A DNA stretch of 64,000 bases from UBA2386 sp046306335 (lineage in GTDB: Bacteria > Planctomycetota > UBA1135 > UBA2386): positions 1 through 64,000 of the forward strand of contig JBKDXM010000047.1 of NCBI GenBank assembly GCA_046306335.1, written 5' to 3'. Under the pieces are notes generated by a model, which saw only the letters and a list, made by a program, of their open reading frames with translations, searched no databases and was not told the origin of the DNA. Positions 49,976-58,278 of the stretch are shown piece after piece. The translations under genes and the position numbers were made by a program. The first letter of the stretch is position 1, and the number at the start of each line of letters is the position of its first letter.

Positions 49976-52900
49976 TCAGCGATCGCGCGGCCGGAACAGC
50001 CGCGCCCACTTCGCCACCTTGGCGTGCAGGCCGGTCTCGTTGGCCGCCGCGGCGGCGCGCAGCACGCCCTGGCCGTCGACGAACAGCACCCACGGCACGC
50101 TGCCGTCGAACGGCTCGCCGACGGCGTGCTCGATCACCGGCAGCGGCTCCTTGCGCTGGTCGGCGAACAGCGCCTGCGCCTTGTCGCGCTCGGCCGCCGG
50201 CAAGGCCTTCGGCACGGCGAGCACCCACTGCTGCGGGTGCTCGTGGCGGTTGGCGAGCAGCTTCGACATCACCGGCAGTACGCGCGGGATCGCGTCGACC
50301 GGCGAGTCGCCTTCGCTCGCCGGCTTCGGCAGCAGCATCACCAGCGTGCCGAGCGGGTGCACCGGCACGCCGCGCACCGGCAGCAGCAGCAGTTCGTCGA
50401 GGCCGTGGTCGGGCTGCACGGCGAGGTCGAGCCCGGACACCAGTGTCGCCAGCTCGCCGTCGCGCCGCTGCACCGTCGGCTGCTGCACGCGGATCGCGCC
50501 CATGCCGGTGGCGAAGCCGACGTGGCCTTCGATCGGCGTGCCGTCGTGCACCGCGTAGCGCATCGCCGCTTCGCCGTTGATCTCGACCAGCAGCCGCGGG
50601 CCGCGCACGTGCAGCGCGAAGTCGAACCACGGCGCGTCCGGCGAGATCGGCGCGCTGTGGCCGCCGGACGCGCCGGGCATCTGGCCGTCGCGCTCCCACA
50701 TGCCCTGCAGGCCGAAGCCGATCGAACCGTCCTTGCGCGCCGTCTCGCTGCGGCCGGTCGCGTAGTCGAAGTCGCCCGACGAGAACGTGATGCGGATGCC
50801 GCGGTCGCGGCGCGTGTGGCCGAGCACGATCGCGCCGCTGGCGAACGACGTCGTCAGGTGCACGCGGCCGCGCACGACGTAGTCGCCGGGGGCGACCCAA
50901 GCGACGGTGTGCGCGAACGCGTCGCGCTGGTGCGCGTGGCGATCGAGCGTGCCGGTGCTGTCGCGCGGCTTCTCGCGGCCGACGTGCAGGTCGCCGTCGG
51001 CGGTCGCGTACCACAGGCCGGCGGCGCGCCGTTCGTCGAAGCCGAGCAGGCTCGACTCGACGTAGCCGAAGCCGCCGAGGCTGCGCGGCAGCGGCGGCGG
51101 TGCGCCGCGCGGCAGGCCGTCGAGCCGCGGCAGCGCCAGCAGCGCGGCGACGCGGCCGTGGTCCTCGACCAGCGCGGCGGCCGACGTCGGCGCCTTGGCG
51201 GCGAGCGCCTGCGCCTGCGCGGCCAGCGCGTCGAGGTAGGCCTTGGCCTTGGGCAGCGCTGTGGCGAGCAGCGGCGCGTCCTTCGGCGCCAGCGCCGGGA
51301 AGTGCCGGCCGGCGACCACGGCGAACGCCTGCGCCGCATCCGGCGCCTTGCCGGCGCGCAGTCCCGCGAGGACCGCGTTGGCGGTCTCCGGCCGCCAGCC
51401 GTCGACGGCGAGCGACCACAGGCCGGCGGCGATCGCGCCGTCGTGGTCGCCGACCTCGTGCAGCAGCAGCGTCGCCGCCATCGCGTGCTCCTGGCCGAAG
51501 AACGGCTCGGCGTGCGCGCGCGACCACGTCCACGTCAGCTCGTCCATCACCATCGGCGCGGTGTCGCCCGGGCCGAGGCCGCCGTAGCGGCCGACCCAGT
51601 CGTTCTGCGGGCCGCGGCGGCGTTCGTCGAGGAAGTCGTAGCAGCCGCGCGTGAACGTCTCCCAGTCCTTGCACACCTCGTCGAACGTCTTCGGCCGGCC
51701 GTCCTTGCCGTCGGCGAACGACGACGCGAAGTAGCCGACCGGGTCCTTGCCGCCGGCGCGCGCGTTCTTCTCGTACGTCGCCAGCGCCGAGCGGTAGCGC
51801 GGCGCGCCCGGCGGGTAGCTGCGCAGGAACGCGTACAGCGAGTAGCCCGCGAAGTAGTTGTCGCGGTACTCCTCGATCTCGCCCTGCAGCAGCTTCTCGA
51901 AGCGGTCGCGGCCGCCGTAGCCCTTGTAGTAGGTGTGCGCGACGGTGCCGACCTGCAGGAAGTCGTCGACGAAGTCCACGTCGGCCATCTTGCTGTAGTG
52001 GCCGCCGGTCCAGCTGGCGTGGCCTTCGGCGTACCACGCGCCGAGGAACGGCTTGAGCACGCCGTCGAAGCGGTGCGTCAGCTCGTGCGTCAGCGTGCGG
52101 CCGAGGCCGGGGATGTTGCCCCACGCGAAGCGCACCGTCGTGCGATCGCCGGACTGGAAGCCACCGGCCCACCAGAACGGCGTGCCCTCGGTCTCCATGT
52201 CGCTGTGCTCGGGGACGATGCGCACGAGGCCTTGCCGCTCGCCGAACGGGTCCTGGCCGTAGTGCGCGATCAGCCGCGCGTGGTGCAGCTCGATCGTGCG
52301 CGCGGTGCCGAGCAGCGTGTGGTAGCCGCAGTTGGTCTCGATGCGGTACTTGCCGGTCGGGCTAACGGCGACGCCCGGGCTGCGCCAATCGCGGTGCGCC
52401 TGCGTGAACGCTTCCTGCGCCGGCGCGTCGAGCGCTGCCAGCTCGGCGACCGTCCAGACCTTGGTCGGCTGCACCGGCTGCTGGCTCTGCTCGGCGAGCA
52501 CGCGCGCGGCCTCTTCGCCGGCCTTGCCCGGGTCGCGGCCCGGCGGGCCCTTGAGGTCCTTGAGCCCCGCCTGCCGGCGCAGGCCGACGAGGATGCGCGC
52601 GGCGCGCACGCGCTGGTCCTCGACCTTGGTCGGATCGCCGTCGGCACCGGTCGTCGGCGCGGCCTTGGCGTCCTTCGGCTTGGCGTCGGACTTCTTGGCC
52701 AGCACCTTGGCGAGCGCTGCGAACACCGCGTCGTAGTCGGCGGCGAAGCCGGCCTGGATCGCGTCCACCGCGGGCGCGGCGGTGCCGAGCGCGCCCGGTG
52801 CGCCGACGCCGAGCTCGAGCAGCAGCTCGGAGGCCCAGCGCACCAGCGGCGCGCGCACGCCGTTCTGCTTCGGCGTCGCCTTCTGCTTGTCGACGTAGCG

Positions 52901-53350
52901 CGCGATCTCCGTGATCGCCGCCGCGCGCAGCGCCGCGAGGTCGAGCGCGGGCTTCAGCGTCGCTTCGAAGCCGCCGGCCGCGGCCGCCTTCTTCTGCGCC
53001 GCGTCGAGCTTGAGCTTGCCCTGCGCGTCGGCGGCCGCGCGCACGAAGCGCTCGGCCCACAGCGGCGCGAAGTCGGCATCGCCGCGCCAGGCCAGCGCGA
53101 GGTCGAACAGGATCGCCGCCGCCGACGGATGGAACTGCAGCGCTTCGAGCAGGTGCTTCTGCGCCGCCGCCGCGTCGTTGGCGGCGAGCGCGTCCTTGCC
53201 GGTCTGCCAGCGCACCTTCGCCGCGCCCTGCTCGGGCACGACGGTCTCCAGCGACAGGTCCTTGGGCATCGGCGCGCCGGGCGGCACCTGGGCGGCGACG
53301 GCGGCGATCGGAGTCAGCGACGCAGCGAGGAGGCGGACGAGGGCGCGCAT
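49976..53350 (-). CDS. Large exported MA-clan metallopeptidase-like protein with thioredoxin-like end (1124 aa)
   Basis: 1124 residues with a signal peptide (LLAASLTPIAAVAAQ). An N-terminal helical/TPR-like region reaches about residue 330. The peptidase part has LTHELTHRFDGVLKPFLGAWYAEGHASWTGG: HELTH at about 420 and the third ligand Glu 22 residues on, as in MA-clan (DUF1570-like) peptidases. A LamG-like beta domain follows (about 740-960; GIRITFSSGDFDYATG, PWFDFALHVRGPRLLVEINGE). The last 130 residues look like a thioredoxin/TlpA fold (GTLVMLLPKPA, VPWVLFVDGQGVLRA) but without a CXXC pair. The role is probably extracellular proteolysis or binding. Confidence 0.7.
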   Translation of the reverse strand: MRALVRLLAASLTPIAAVAAQVPPGAPMPKDLSLETVVPEQGAAKVRWQTGKDALAANDAAAAQKHLLEALQFHPSAAAILFDLALAWRGDADFAPLWAERFVRAAADAQGKLKLDAAQKKAAAAGGFEATLKPALDLAALRAAAITEIARYVDKQKATPKQNGVRAPLVRWASELLLELGVGAPGALGTAAPAVDAIQAGFAADYDAVFAALAKVLAKKSDAKPKDAKAAPTTGADGDPTKVEDQRVRAARILVGLRRQAGLKDLKGPPGRDPGKAGEEAARVLAEQSQQPVQPTKVWTVAELAALDAPAQEAFTQAHRDWRSPGVAVSPTGKYRIETNCGYHTLLGTARTIELHHARLIAHYGQDPFGERQGLVRIVPEHSDMETEGTPFWWAGGFQSGDRTTVRFAWGNIPGLGRTLTHELTHRFDGVLKPFLGAWYAEGHASWTGGHYSKMADVDFVDDFLQVGTVAHTYYKGYGGRDRFEKLLQGEIEEYRDNYFAGYSLYAFLRSYPPGAPRYRSALATYEKNARAGGKDPVGYFASSFADGKDGRPKTFDEVCKDWETFTRGCYDFLDERRRGPQNDWVGRYGGLGPGDTAPMVMDELTWTWSRAHAEPFFGQEHAMAATLLLHEVGDHDGAIAAGLWSLAVDGWRPETANAVLAGLRAGKAPDAAQAFAVVAGRHFPALAPKDAPLLATALPKAKAYLDALAAQAQALAAKAPTSAAALVEDHGRVAALLALPRLDGLPRGAPPPLPRSLGGFGYVESSLLGFDERRAAGLWYATADGDLHVGREKPRDSTGTLDRHAHQRDAFAHTVAWVAPGDYVVRGRVHLTTSFASGAIVLGHTRRDRGIRITFSSGDFDYATGRSETARKDGSIGFGLQGMWERDGQMPGASGGHSAPISPDAPWFDFALHVRGPRLLVEINGEAAMRYAVHDGTPIEGHVGFATGMGAIRVQQPTVQRRDGELATLVSGLDLAVQPDHGLDELLLLPVRGVPVHPLGTLVMLLPKPASEGDSPVDAIPRVLPVMSKLLANRHEHPQQWVLAVPKALPAAERDKAQALFADQRKEPLPVIEHAVGEPFDGSVPWVLFVDGQGVLRAAAAANETGLHAKVAKWARLFRPRDR

Positions 53351-53426
53351 GCGAGGCGACGATGGTCGGCGGCTGCGCGCGGCGAGGCAACCCCGGGGGC
53401 GGTGATTGCGGCGGCCGCGCTCGCCG

Positions 53427-54530
53427 TCAGGCCCGCACGTGCAGGTCGTCGCCGCCGAACACGAGCTTGAGCGGCTCCAGCACGACCTGCTTCGGCCCGG
53501 CCTCGACCGTGCCCGCGGCCCAGGCCGGCACGCCGGCGGCGCGCGCGATCGCGACCGTGCGCGCGGCGTCGGCGGCGGCGACGAACAGCGCGTAGCCAGC
53601 GCCCATGTTGAGGTTGCCGTACGCGGCGCGGTCGTCGCTGCCGGTCTGCTGTTGCAGGAACTGCAGCACCTCCGGCACCGGCGGCAGCACGTGGAAGCGG
53701 TAGGTCAGTTCCTTGCCGTGGCGCATCACCTTGCGCCAGCCGTGGCCGGTGATGTTGGCCTGGTAGTGCGGCACGACGCCGGCCTTGGCGAGCGCTTCGG
53801 TCACCGGGCTGTACAGCACGGTCGGCGCCAGCAGCGCCTCGCCGAACAATGCGCCGCTCGGCAGCTTGGTCGCATAGCCGGCGGGCAGGCGCTCGGCCAG
53901 CTTGCGCGCGAGCGAGACGCCGTTGGCGTGGATGCCCGAGCTACCGAGCAGCACGATCGCATCGCCGGGGCCAAGCCGTTCGCCGAGCGTCAGCCGGGCC
54001 TTCGGCCGCACGAGGCCGACGCACGACGCGGCGAGGTCGATGCGGTCGTCGGCGACGACGCCGGCGAGCGCTGGCGTCTCGCCGCCGCCCCAGGCGACGC
54101 CGCACGCGTCGCAGGCGGTGCGCCAGCCGTCGACGAGGTCCTTGGCGCGCTGCGCGTCGTCGAACCACGCGCTGCCGCCGGCGGCCCAGTACGCGTGCAC
54201 CGACACCGGCGTCGCGCCGACGGTGATCAGGTCGTTGATCGCCATCGCCAGCGTGTCCTGCGCGATCTGGTCGTAATACGTCCGGCCGGTGACCTTGCGC
54301 GTCGCGTCGGCGACCAGCGCCTTGGTGCCCAGGCACTCGGTGATCGAGGCGAGGTAGAAGTCGCCGCAGTCGACGAGGTAGGCCGACTCGCCGCGCGAGG
54401 CGCCGACTTCCTGCAGACCGTGTCGGCGCAGGTTGCCCGCGGTCGCCGCCGCGGCCTGCTGCGCCAGGATCTTCAGCGGGTCGATCTTGCCGTAGTCGAC
54501 GCCGGCCTGCTTGTAGTCGATGGGGGCCAT
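53427..54530 (-). CDS. purM: Phosphoribosylformylglycinamidine cyclo-ligase PurM
   Basis: 367 residues, AIR synthetase length. PurM makes aminoimidazole ribonucleotide in purine synthesis. The opening DYKQAGVDYGKIDPLKI matches the Y..AGVD motif. The ATP/FGAM part has TECLGTKALVA (instead of the usual TDGVGTK), MAINDLITVGATPVSVHAYWAAG and WGGGETPAL. Later come GSSGIHANGVSLARKL, NITGHGWRKVMRHG and NMGAGYALFVAA. ATG 54530 is the natural start. The departures from the consensus (TECLGTK, NITGHG) mark a divergent branch. SelD, a fold relative, was considered and excluded because it lacks the SelD Cys/Sec-Gly-Gly-Cys-Lys loop. It diverges from the methyltransferase gene. Confidence 0.88.
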   Translation of the reverse strand: MAPIDYKQAGVDYGKIDPLKILAQQAAAATAGNLRRHGLQEVGASRGESAYLVDCGDFYLASITECLGTKALVADATRKVTGRTYYDQIAQDTLAMAINDLITVGATPVSVHAYWAAGGSAWFDDAQRAKDLVDGWRTACDACGVAWGGGETPALAGVVADDRIDLAASCVGLVRPKARLTLGERLGPGDAIVLLGSSGIHANGVSLARKLAERLPAGYATKLPSGALFGEALLAPTVLYSPVTEALAKAGVVPHYQANITGHGWRKVMRHGKELTYRFHVLPPVPEVLQFLQQQTGSDDRAAYGNLNMGAGYALFVAAADAARTVAIARAAGVPAWAAGTVEAGPKQVVLEPLKLVFGGDDLHVRA

Positions 54531-54629
54531 GCCGACAGGATGGACGGCGCGGGGCGCGAATGCGAGCGTCGGCGCCCGGCCGCGGCGTCTCGCCGGGCGC
54601 GCAGTCCCGCGGAAGCGGCGTGCGTGGGT

Positions 54630-54635
54630 TATACC
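54630..54635 (+). promoter_or_regulatory. -10 TATACC for the methyltransferase gene
   Basis: GTTATACC ends 6 nt before GTG 54642. It is consistent with leaderless translation and decides the start. Confidence 0.45.
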
Positions 54636-54641
54636 GACGAC

Positions 54642-55436
54642 GTGCCCACCGCTGCGCCGCCGGATCTCGCCTGGATCCTCGATCTGTACCGCCGATTCGC
54701 GGACGACCTGCGCGCGGTGCGCCGCCGCCTGGGTCGGCTCTACCGTGCGCGGTGCGTGGCATGGCGCGACCGCTCGCTGCTGCACAAGGTCATCGCGCGC
54801 GCCGTCGAGCCCTTGGCCGGCCGCGTCGGCACGCAACCCAGGATGCTGGCGCAGAGCGACGACGAGTGGTGCGAGGTCCTCTACCTGATGCTGCGCGCCG
54901 AGGTGCCCGAACGCGTGCTGGAGATCAGCCCGTTCCACGGCTGGTCGACCTGCTGGATCCTCGCGGCGCTGCGTGACAACGGCCGCGGCACGCTGGTGTC
55001 GCACGACTTGATCGAGGCCTCGCGCTCGAACGTCCCGCCGGATCTCGCCGAGGGCCGCTGGCAGTTGGTGCTCGGTGATGCGCGCCAGCAGGTGGCCGCG
55101 GACGGCGAATCGGTGGACTTCCTCCTGATGGACTCCGACCACAGCGCGCAGTTCGCCGAGTGGTACCTCGCCAACGTGCTGCCGCGGGTGCGCGACGGCG
55201 CGATCGTCTGCGTGGACGACGTCTTCCATCACGCCGACCCCGCTGCCTTCGACGGCGAGGGCCCGGTGGTGCTGGAGTGGCTGCAGCGTCGCGGCATTCC
55301 GTACTTCACCTGCGCCAAGGCAAAGAACCCCACGGCATTGAACGCCCTGATGGGCCAGAAGGTCGCGCTGCAGATCGCCGATCGCATCCACGGCTGCGAC
55401 CGCAACCCGGCGATCGTCTTCCGCAACCGCCGCTAG
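54642..55436 (+). CDS. Class I SAM-dependent methyltransferase-like protein
   Basis: 264 residues. Motif I is VLEISPFHGWSTCWILAAL (about residues 90-108). It is followed by VSHDLIEASRSNVP, LVLGDARQQV and VDFLLMDSDHSAQFAEWYLANVLPRVRDGAIVCVDDVFHH. The pattern fits Methyltransf_24-type class I enzymes, which often modify sugars or lipids in surface-polymer clusters. Glycine-rich motif I is altered (EISPFHG), so activity should be viewed with care. GTG 54642 lies 6 nt after a TATACC box. The stop codon is followed after 2 nt by the REP-like repeat. Confidence 0.75.
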   Translation: MPTAAPPDLAWILDLYRRFADDLRAVRRRLGRLYRARCVAWRDRSLLHKVIARAVEPLAGRVGTQPRMLAQSDDEWCEVLYLMLRAEVPERVLEISPFHGWSTCWILAALRDNGRGTLVSHDLIEASRSNVPPDLAEGRWQLVLGDARQQVAADGESVDFLLMDSDHSAQFAEWYLANVLPRVRDGAIVCVDDVFHHADPAAFDGEGPVVLEWLQRRGIPYFTCAKAKNPTALNALMGQKVALQIADRIHGCDRNPAIVFRNRR

Positions 55437-55438
55437 GC

Positions 55439-55521
55439 GTCTGCGTCACGGAACGCGCGCCGGGCGGCGCAGCCTTTCGTGACGCAGACTTCGAGGAGTC
55501 TGCGTCACGGAACGCGCGCCG
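55439..55521 (+). repeat. REP-like palindrome with tandem second half-unit
   Basis: GTCTGCGTCACG (55439-55450) and CGTGACGCAGAC (55478-55489) are perfect inverted arms around a 27-nt GC-rich loop. The first 24 nt of the unit recur exactly at 55498-55521. Relatives are at 19075-19104 (one base different) and 11789 (more diverged). The first arm starts 2 nt after the methyltransferase stop codon. Confidence 0.85.
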
Positions 55522-55760
55522 ATCCGGTGCGCGGATTCGCGGTCGGGGCAAGTTCCCGGCCAGGCAGGCGCGTTTGGGCTCGCGGATTGCAACCCGCTGC
55601 ACCGCAAACACGGAGCGCTGCGTGCGGCTGTGCTCTTGGTGTCTGGTCTCTGTGTCCTCGGTGTTATCTGTGGTTCTTCGCTGCTGCTGCAAAAGCAGAA
55701 CAATCACAGGGGACACAGAGATCACGGAGCAGAGCAACCGGAGGGGCGGTAACGACAAAA
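55522..55760 (-). repeat. Composite dispersed repeat, copy B
   Basis: With the preceding REP-like unit this fills most of the 433-nt gap 55437-55869, which has no supported gene. It contains the quasi-palindrome GCGGATTGCAACCCGC (55582-55597) and a hairpin with 28-nt arms at 55648-55675 and 55702-55729. The arms are built on the ACAGAG/CTCTGT period, 20 of 28 positions paired, around a CTGCTGCTGC...GCAG loop. Read on the minus strand it parallels copy A (11980-12085). Nothing recognisable lies between 55760 and the start at 55870. Confidence 0.7.
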
Positions 55761-55869
55761 CTGCCGGCAGCTGAGGCGCACGGCAGGCAACGCCGCCCGG
55801 AACGCGCCTTCGCGTCGCGGCCGCCCGCCGATTGCGAAACCGCGGCGCTGCAGTTGCAATGCCGCGACG

Positions 55870-58227
55870 ATGTCGACGCCTGCCGTGCCCTCGCCGTCCC
55901 CGTCGGACTTGCCGCCCGGTTGGCCGCAGCCGGGCACGAGCGCGCTGCCAATCGTCGTCTTCGGTGCACTGCCGCTGTGCGGGCTCGCCGCCGAGTTGCT
56001 GCTCGGCATGCTCAGCGAGTTCCTGCCGCTGTTCCCGACGTGGTGGCACGTCGGCACGGTGGTGCTCGCCGTGGCGCTCAACGGCGCGTTGCACGACCGC
56101 CTGTGGCGCGCGCCGCGCCACCTCGTGCTGCGCACGCTCGCGGTCGGCTACGTGCTCGGGCTCGCCGGGCTGTACGGGCTCGCCGAGGTGCCAGCGATCC
56201 CGATGATGGCGATGCTCGCCGTCATCGGCCTCGGCGTGCTCGCCGCGGCGCCGTACTGGGCGCTGCTCGGCATGCTGCGCCTGCTGCCGGACCTCTGGCT
56301 GCGCTGGACGGCGCTCGGCCGCTCGCCGCGCGCGATGGCGGGTTGGTTGCTGGTCGGCGCGCTGGTTCCGCTGGCCGTGCTGCTGCGTGAGGACCTGGAG
56401 CGCCTCCGATTGCCCTTCCGCATGAACGAACTCGCGGTCGCGATGCGCGACCCGACGCGCGCGGCCGACGAGGAGGCGCTCGCGGCGGCGCTGCGCGCGG
56501 CCAGCGTGCCGGCCCAGCGGGAGGTGTGCCTGGACGGATGGGCCGGCGACGAGGAGACGCCGCTCGGCTGGATGGGTGGCGACACCGAGCGCTTCGGCCA
56601 CCTCGGCAACGGCCGCCAGTTCTGGTTCCTGCACCGCGGCCAGCGCAAGGCCGTGACCGTCGACGACGCGCGCCGTGCGTTCCACCGCGCGCACGGCACG
56701 GCGTGGGACCTGGATTGGCGCCACATCCCCGGCGTCGACTGGAACGGCGGCACCGACATCGAGTGGCTCCAAAGCCGCGTGAACGTGCGCCCGGAGCCGG
56801 ATGCCGCGCTCGCCGCCGTCGACTGGGAGCTGACCGTGCGCTCGCACCGCCGCCGCCGCGACGAAGCGCGCTTCGAGATCCAGCTGCCGCCGGGCACCGT
56901 CGCGAGCGCGTTGTCGCTGTGGATCGGCGGCGAAGAACGTCCTGCGGCGTTCGCCGGCGCCGCCAAGGTCCGGGATGCGTACGAGCAGGTCGTCAGCAGG
57001 CGGCGTGACCCGGCGCTGCTCGAAGAGATCGCGCCGGGCCGCCTGCGCCTGCTGCTGTTCCCGCTCGCCGACGACCTGCCGCCGATGAAGGTCTCGGTCG
57101 GCTTCACGATCCCGCTGCGCTGGGCGGGCACGGCGACGACGCTGCAACTGCCGCGCGTCGTCGAACACAACTGCGGCCGCGGCCGCGTGAGCCGGCACGA
57201 GCGCACGCTGCGCGGCAGCGACGGCGCGGTGCTCGCCGTCGACCAGCTCGACGACGCCGGCCTGCGGCGGCCGATCGAGCTGCCGCGCGGCTCCGCCGTC
57301 AGTTGGGCGCGCGACGCCGAGGGCATCGTCGTGCAGCGCATGGCGCTGCGCACGCCGACGGCCGCGAGCGCAGGCGTCGTGCTCGTCGTCGACGCCTCGG
57401 CGTCGGTCGGCGAGGCCAAGCCCGATTGGAGCAAGCTGCTAGCGGCCTTCCCCGCCGCCGCGCCGGTGTCGGCGTTCGCCGCGCACGGCAGCGGCCATGC
57501 GCGCCGCGACGGCGCGGCCGGCGACGCGGCGCTGGCGCGCTGGCTCGGCGAACAGTCCTTCACCGGCGGCTGCGACGCGTCGCGGGCGCTGCGCGCGGCG
57601 TGCGACGAAGCGGTCGCGCGCGGGCTAGGACGCGTGGTCTGGCTGCACGGCGCGTGTTCGAGCGTGCTCGCCAACGACGTGCCGATCGTGCCGCGCGGCG
57701 TCACGGTGCTCGCCGTGCCGCTGCATCCCGGCCGCAACGTCGTGCGCGAGGCCACCGGCGTGCTGCGCGCGCTCGCCGCGACGTCGCCCGCCGGCGTCGA
57801 CGACGGCGCCGTGGCGGTCGCCGAACTCGTGCGCTATCCGACCGACGATCGGGGCATCGGCGACTTCACGCGCAGCTACGAACGGGCCAGCGAACCGCCC
57901 GCCGACGCGGCCGCGGTCAGCGACCAGATCGCGCGCCTGTGGGCCGCCGAGCACGCGCGCGCGCGCTTCGCCGCCGGCGACCGCGGCGAAGCCGCGCGCC
58001 TCGCCGCGCGCTACCGCCTCGTCACTGCCGGTGCTGGCGCCGTCGTGCTGGAGAACCAGCAGCAGTACCAGCAGTCCGGCCTCGACCCCGGCACCGAGAT
58101 CGGCCGCGAGCCGGAAGGTCCGATCGGCAGCGGCCCGGTGCCGGAAGCGTCGACGCTCGTGCTGGTGGCGACGGGGTTGCTGGCGGTGTGGCTGCTGCGC
58201 GGGCGGCGGCGGCAGCAGCCCGCCTGA
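55870..58227 (+). CDS. Polytopic VIT-domain protein with PEP-CTERM-like tail (785 aa)
   Basis: 785 residues. The first 190 residues carry about five membrane spans (PIVVFGALPLCGLAAELLLG to AGWLLVGALVPLAVLL). A soluble region follows with a vault inter-alpha-trypsin (VIT) domain (about 310-420; WELTVRSHRRRRDEARFEIQLPPG, DAYEQVVSRRRDPALLEEIAPGRLRLLLFPL) and a degenerate VWA-like region (VVLVVDASASVGEAKPDWSKLL, about 495). The C-terminus (VPEASTLVLVATGLLAVWLLRGRRR) resembles a PEP-CTERM signal: PEP-like motif, hydrophobic span, Arg cluster. Exosortase processing is implied but no exosortase is in the window. The function is unknown. Confidence 0.75.
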   Translation: MSTPAVPSPSPSDLPPGWPQPGTSALPIVVFGALPLCGLAAELLLGMLSEFLPLFPTWWHVGTVVLAVALNGALHDRLWRAPRHLVLRTLAVGYVLGLAGLYGLAEVPAIPMMAMLAVIGLGVLAAAPYWALLGMLRLLPDLWLRWTALGRSPRAMAGWLLVGALVPLAVLLREDLERLRLPFRMNELAVAMRDPTRAADEEALAAALRAASVPAQREVCLDGWAGDEETPLGWMGGDTERFGHLGNGRQFWFLHRGQRKAVTVDDARRAFHRAHGTAWDLDWRHIPGVDWNGGTDIEWLQSRVNVRPEPDAALAAVDWELTVRSHRRRRDEARFEIQLPPGTVASALSLWIGGEERPAAFAGAAKVRDAYEQVVSRRRDPALLEEIAPGRLRLLLFPLADDLPPMKVSVGFTIPLRWAGTATTLQLPRVVEHNCGRGRVSRHERTLRGSDGAVLAVDQLDDAGLRRPIELPRGSAVSWARDAEGIVVQRMALRTPTAASAGVVLVVDASASVGEAKPDWSKLLAAFPAAAPVSAFAAHGSGHARRDGAAGDAALARWLGEQSFTGGCDASRALRAACDEAVARGLGRVVWLHGACSSVLANDVPIVPRGVTVLAVPLHPGRNVVREATGVLRALAATSPAGVDDGAVAVAELVRYPTDDRGIGDFTRSYERASEPPADAAAVSDQIARLWAAEHARARFAAGDRGEAARLAARYRLVTAGAGAVVLENQQQYQQSGLDPGTEIGREPEGPIGSGPVPEASTLVLVATGLLAVWLLRGRRRQQPA

Positions 58228-58266
58228 TCCGCCGAAGTGCGGACGGCGCCGTTGGCCGCCGTTCGC

Positions 58267-58272
58267 TACGAC
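58267..58272 (+). promoter_or_regulatory. -10-like TACGAC for the 364-aa lipoprotein gene
   Basis: GCTACGAC ends 6 nt before ATG 58279 without a Shine-Dalgarno sequence, consistent with a leaderless transcript. Confidence 0.35.
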
Positions 58273-58278
58273 GTCGGC

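Noticed and set aside
53427..54530. Selenophosphate synthetase (SelD) as the identity of this AIRS-family gene
   Set aside because: It lacks the SelD N-terminal Cys/Sec-Gly-Gly-Cys-Lys loop and opens with the PurM Y..AGVD motif.
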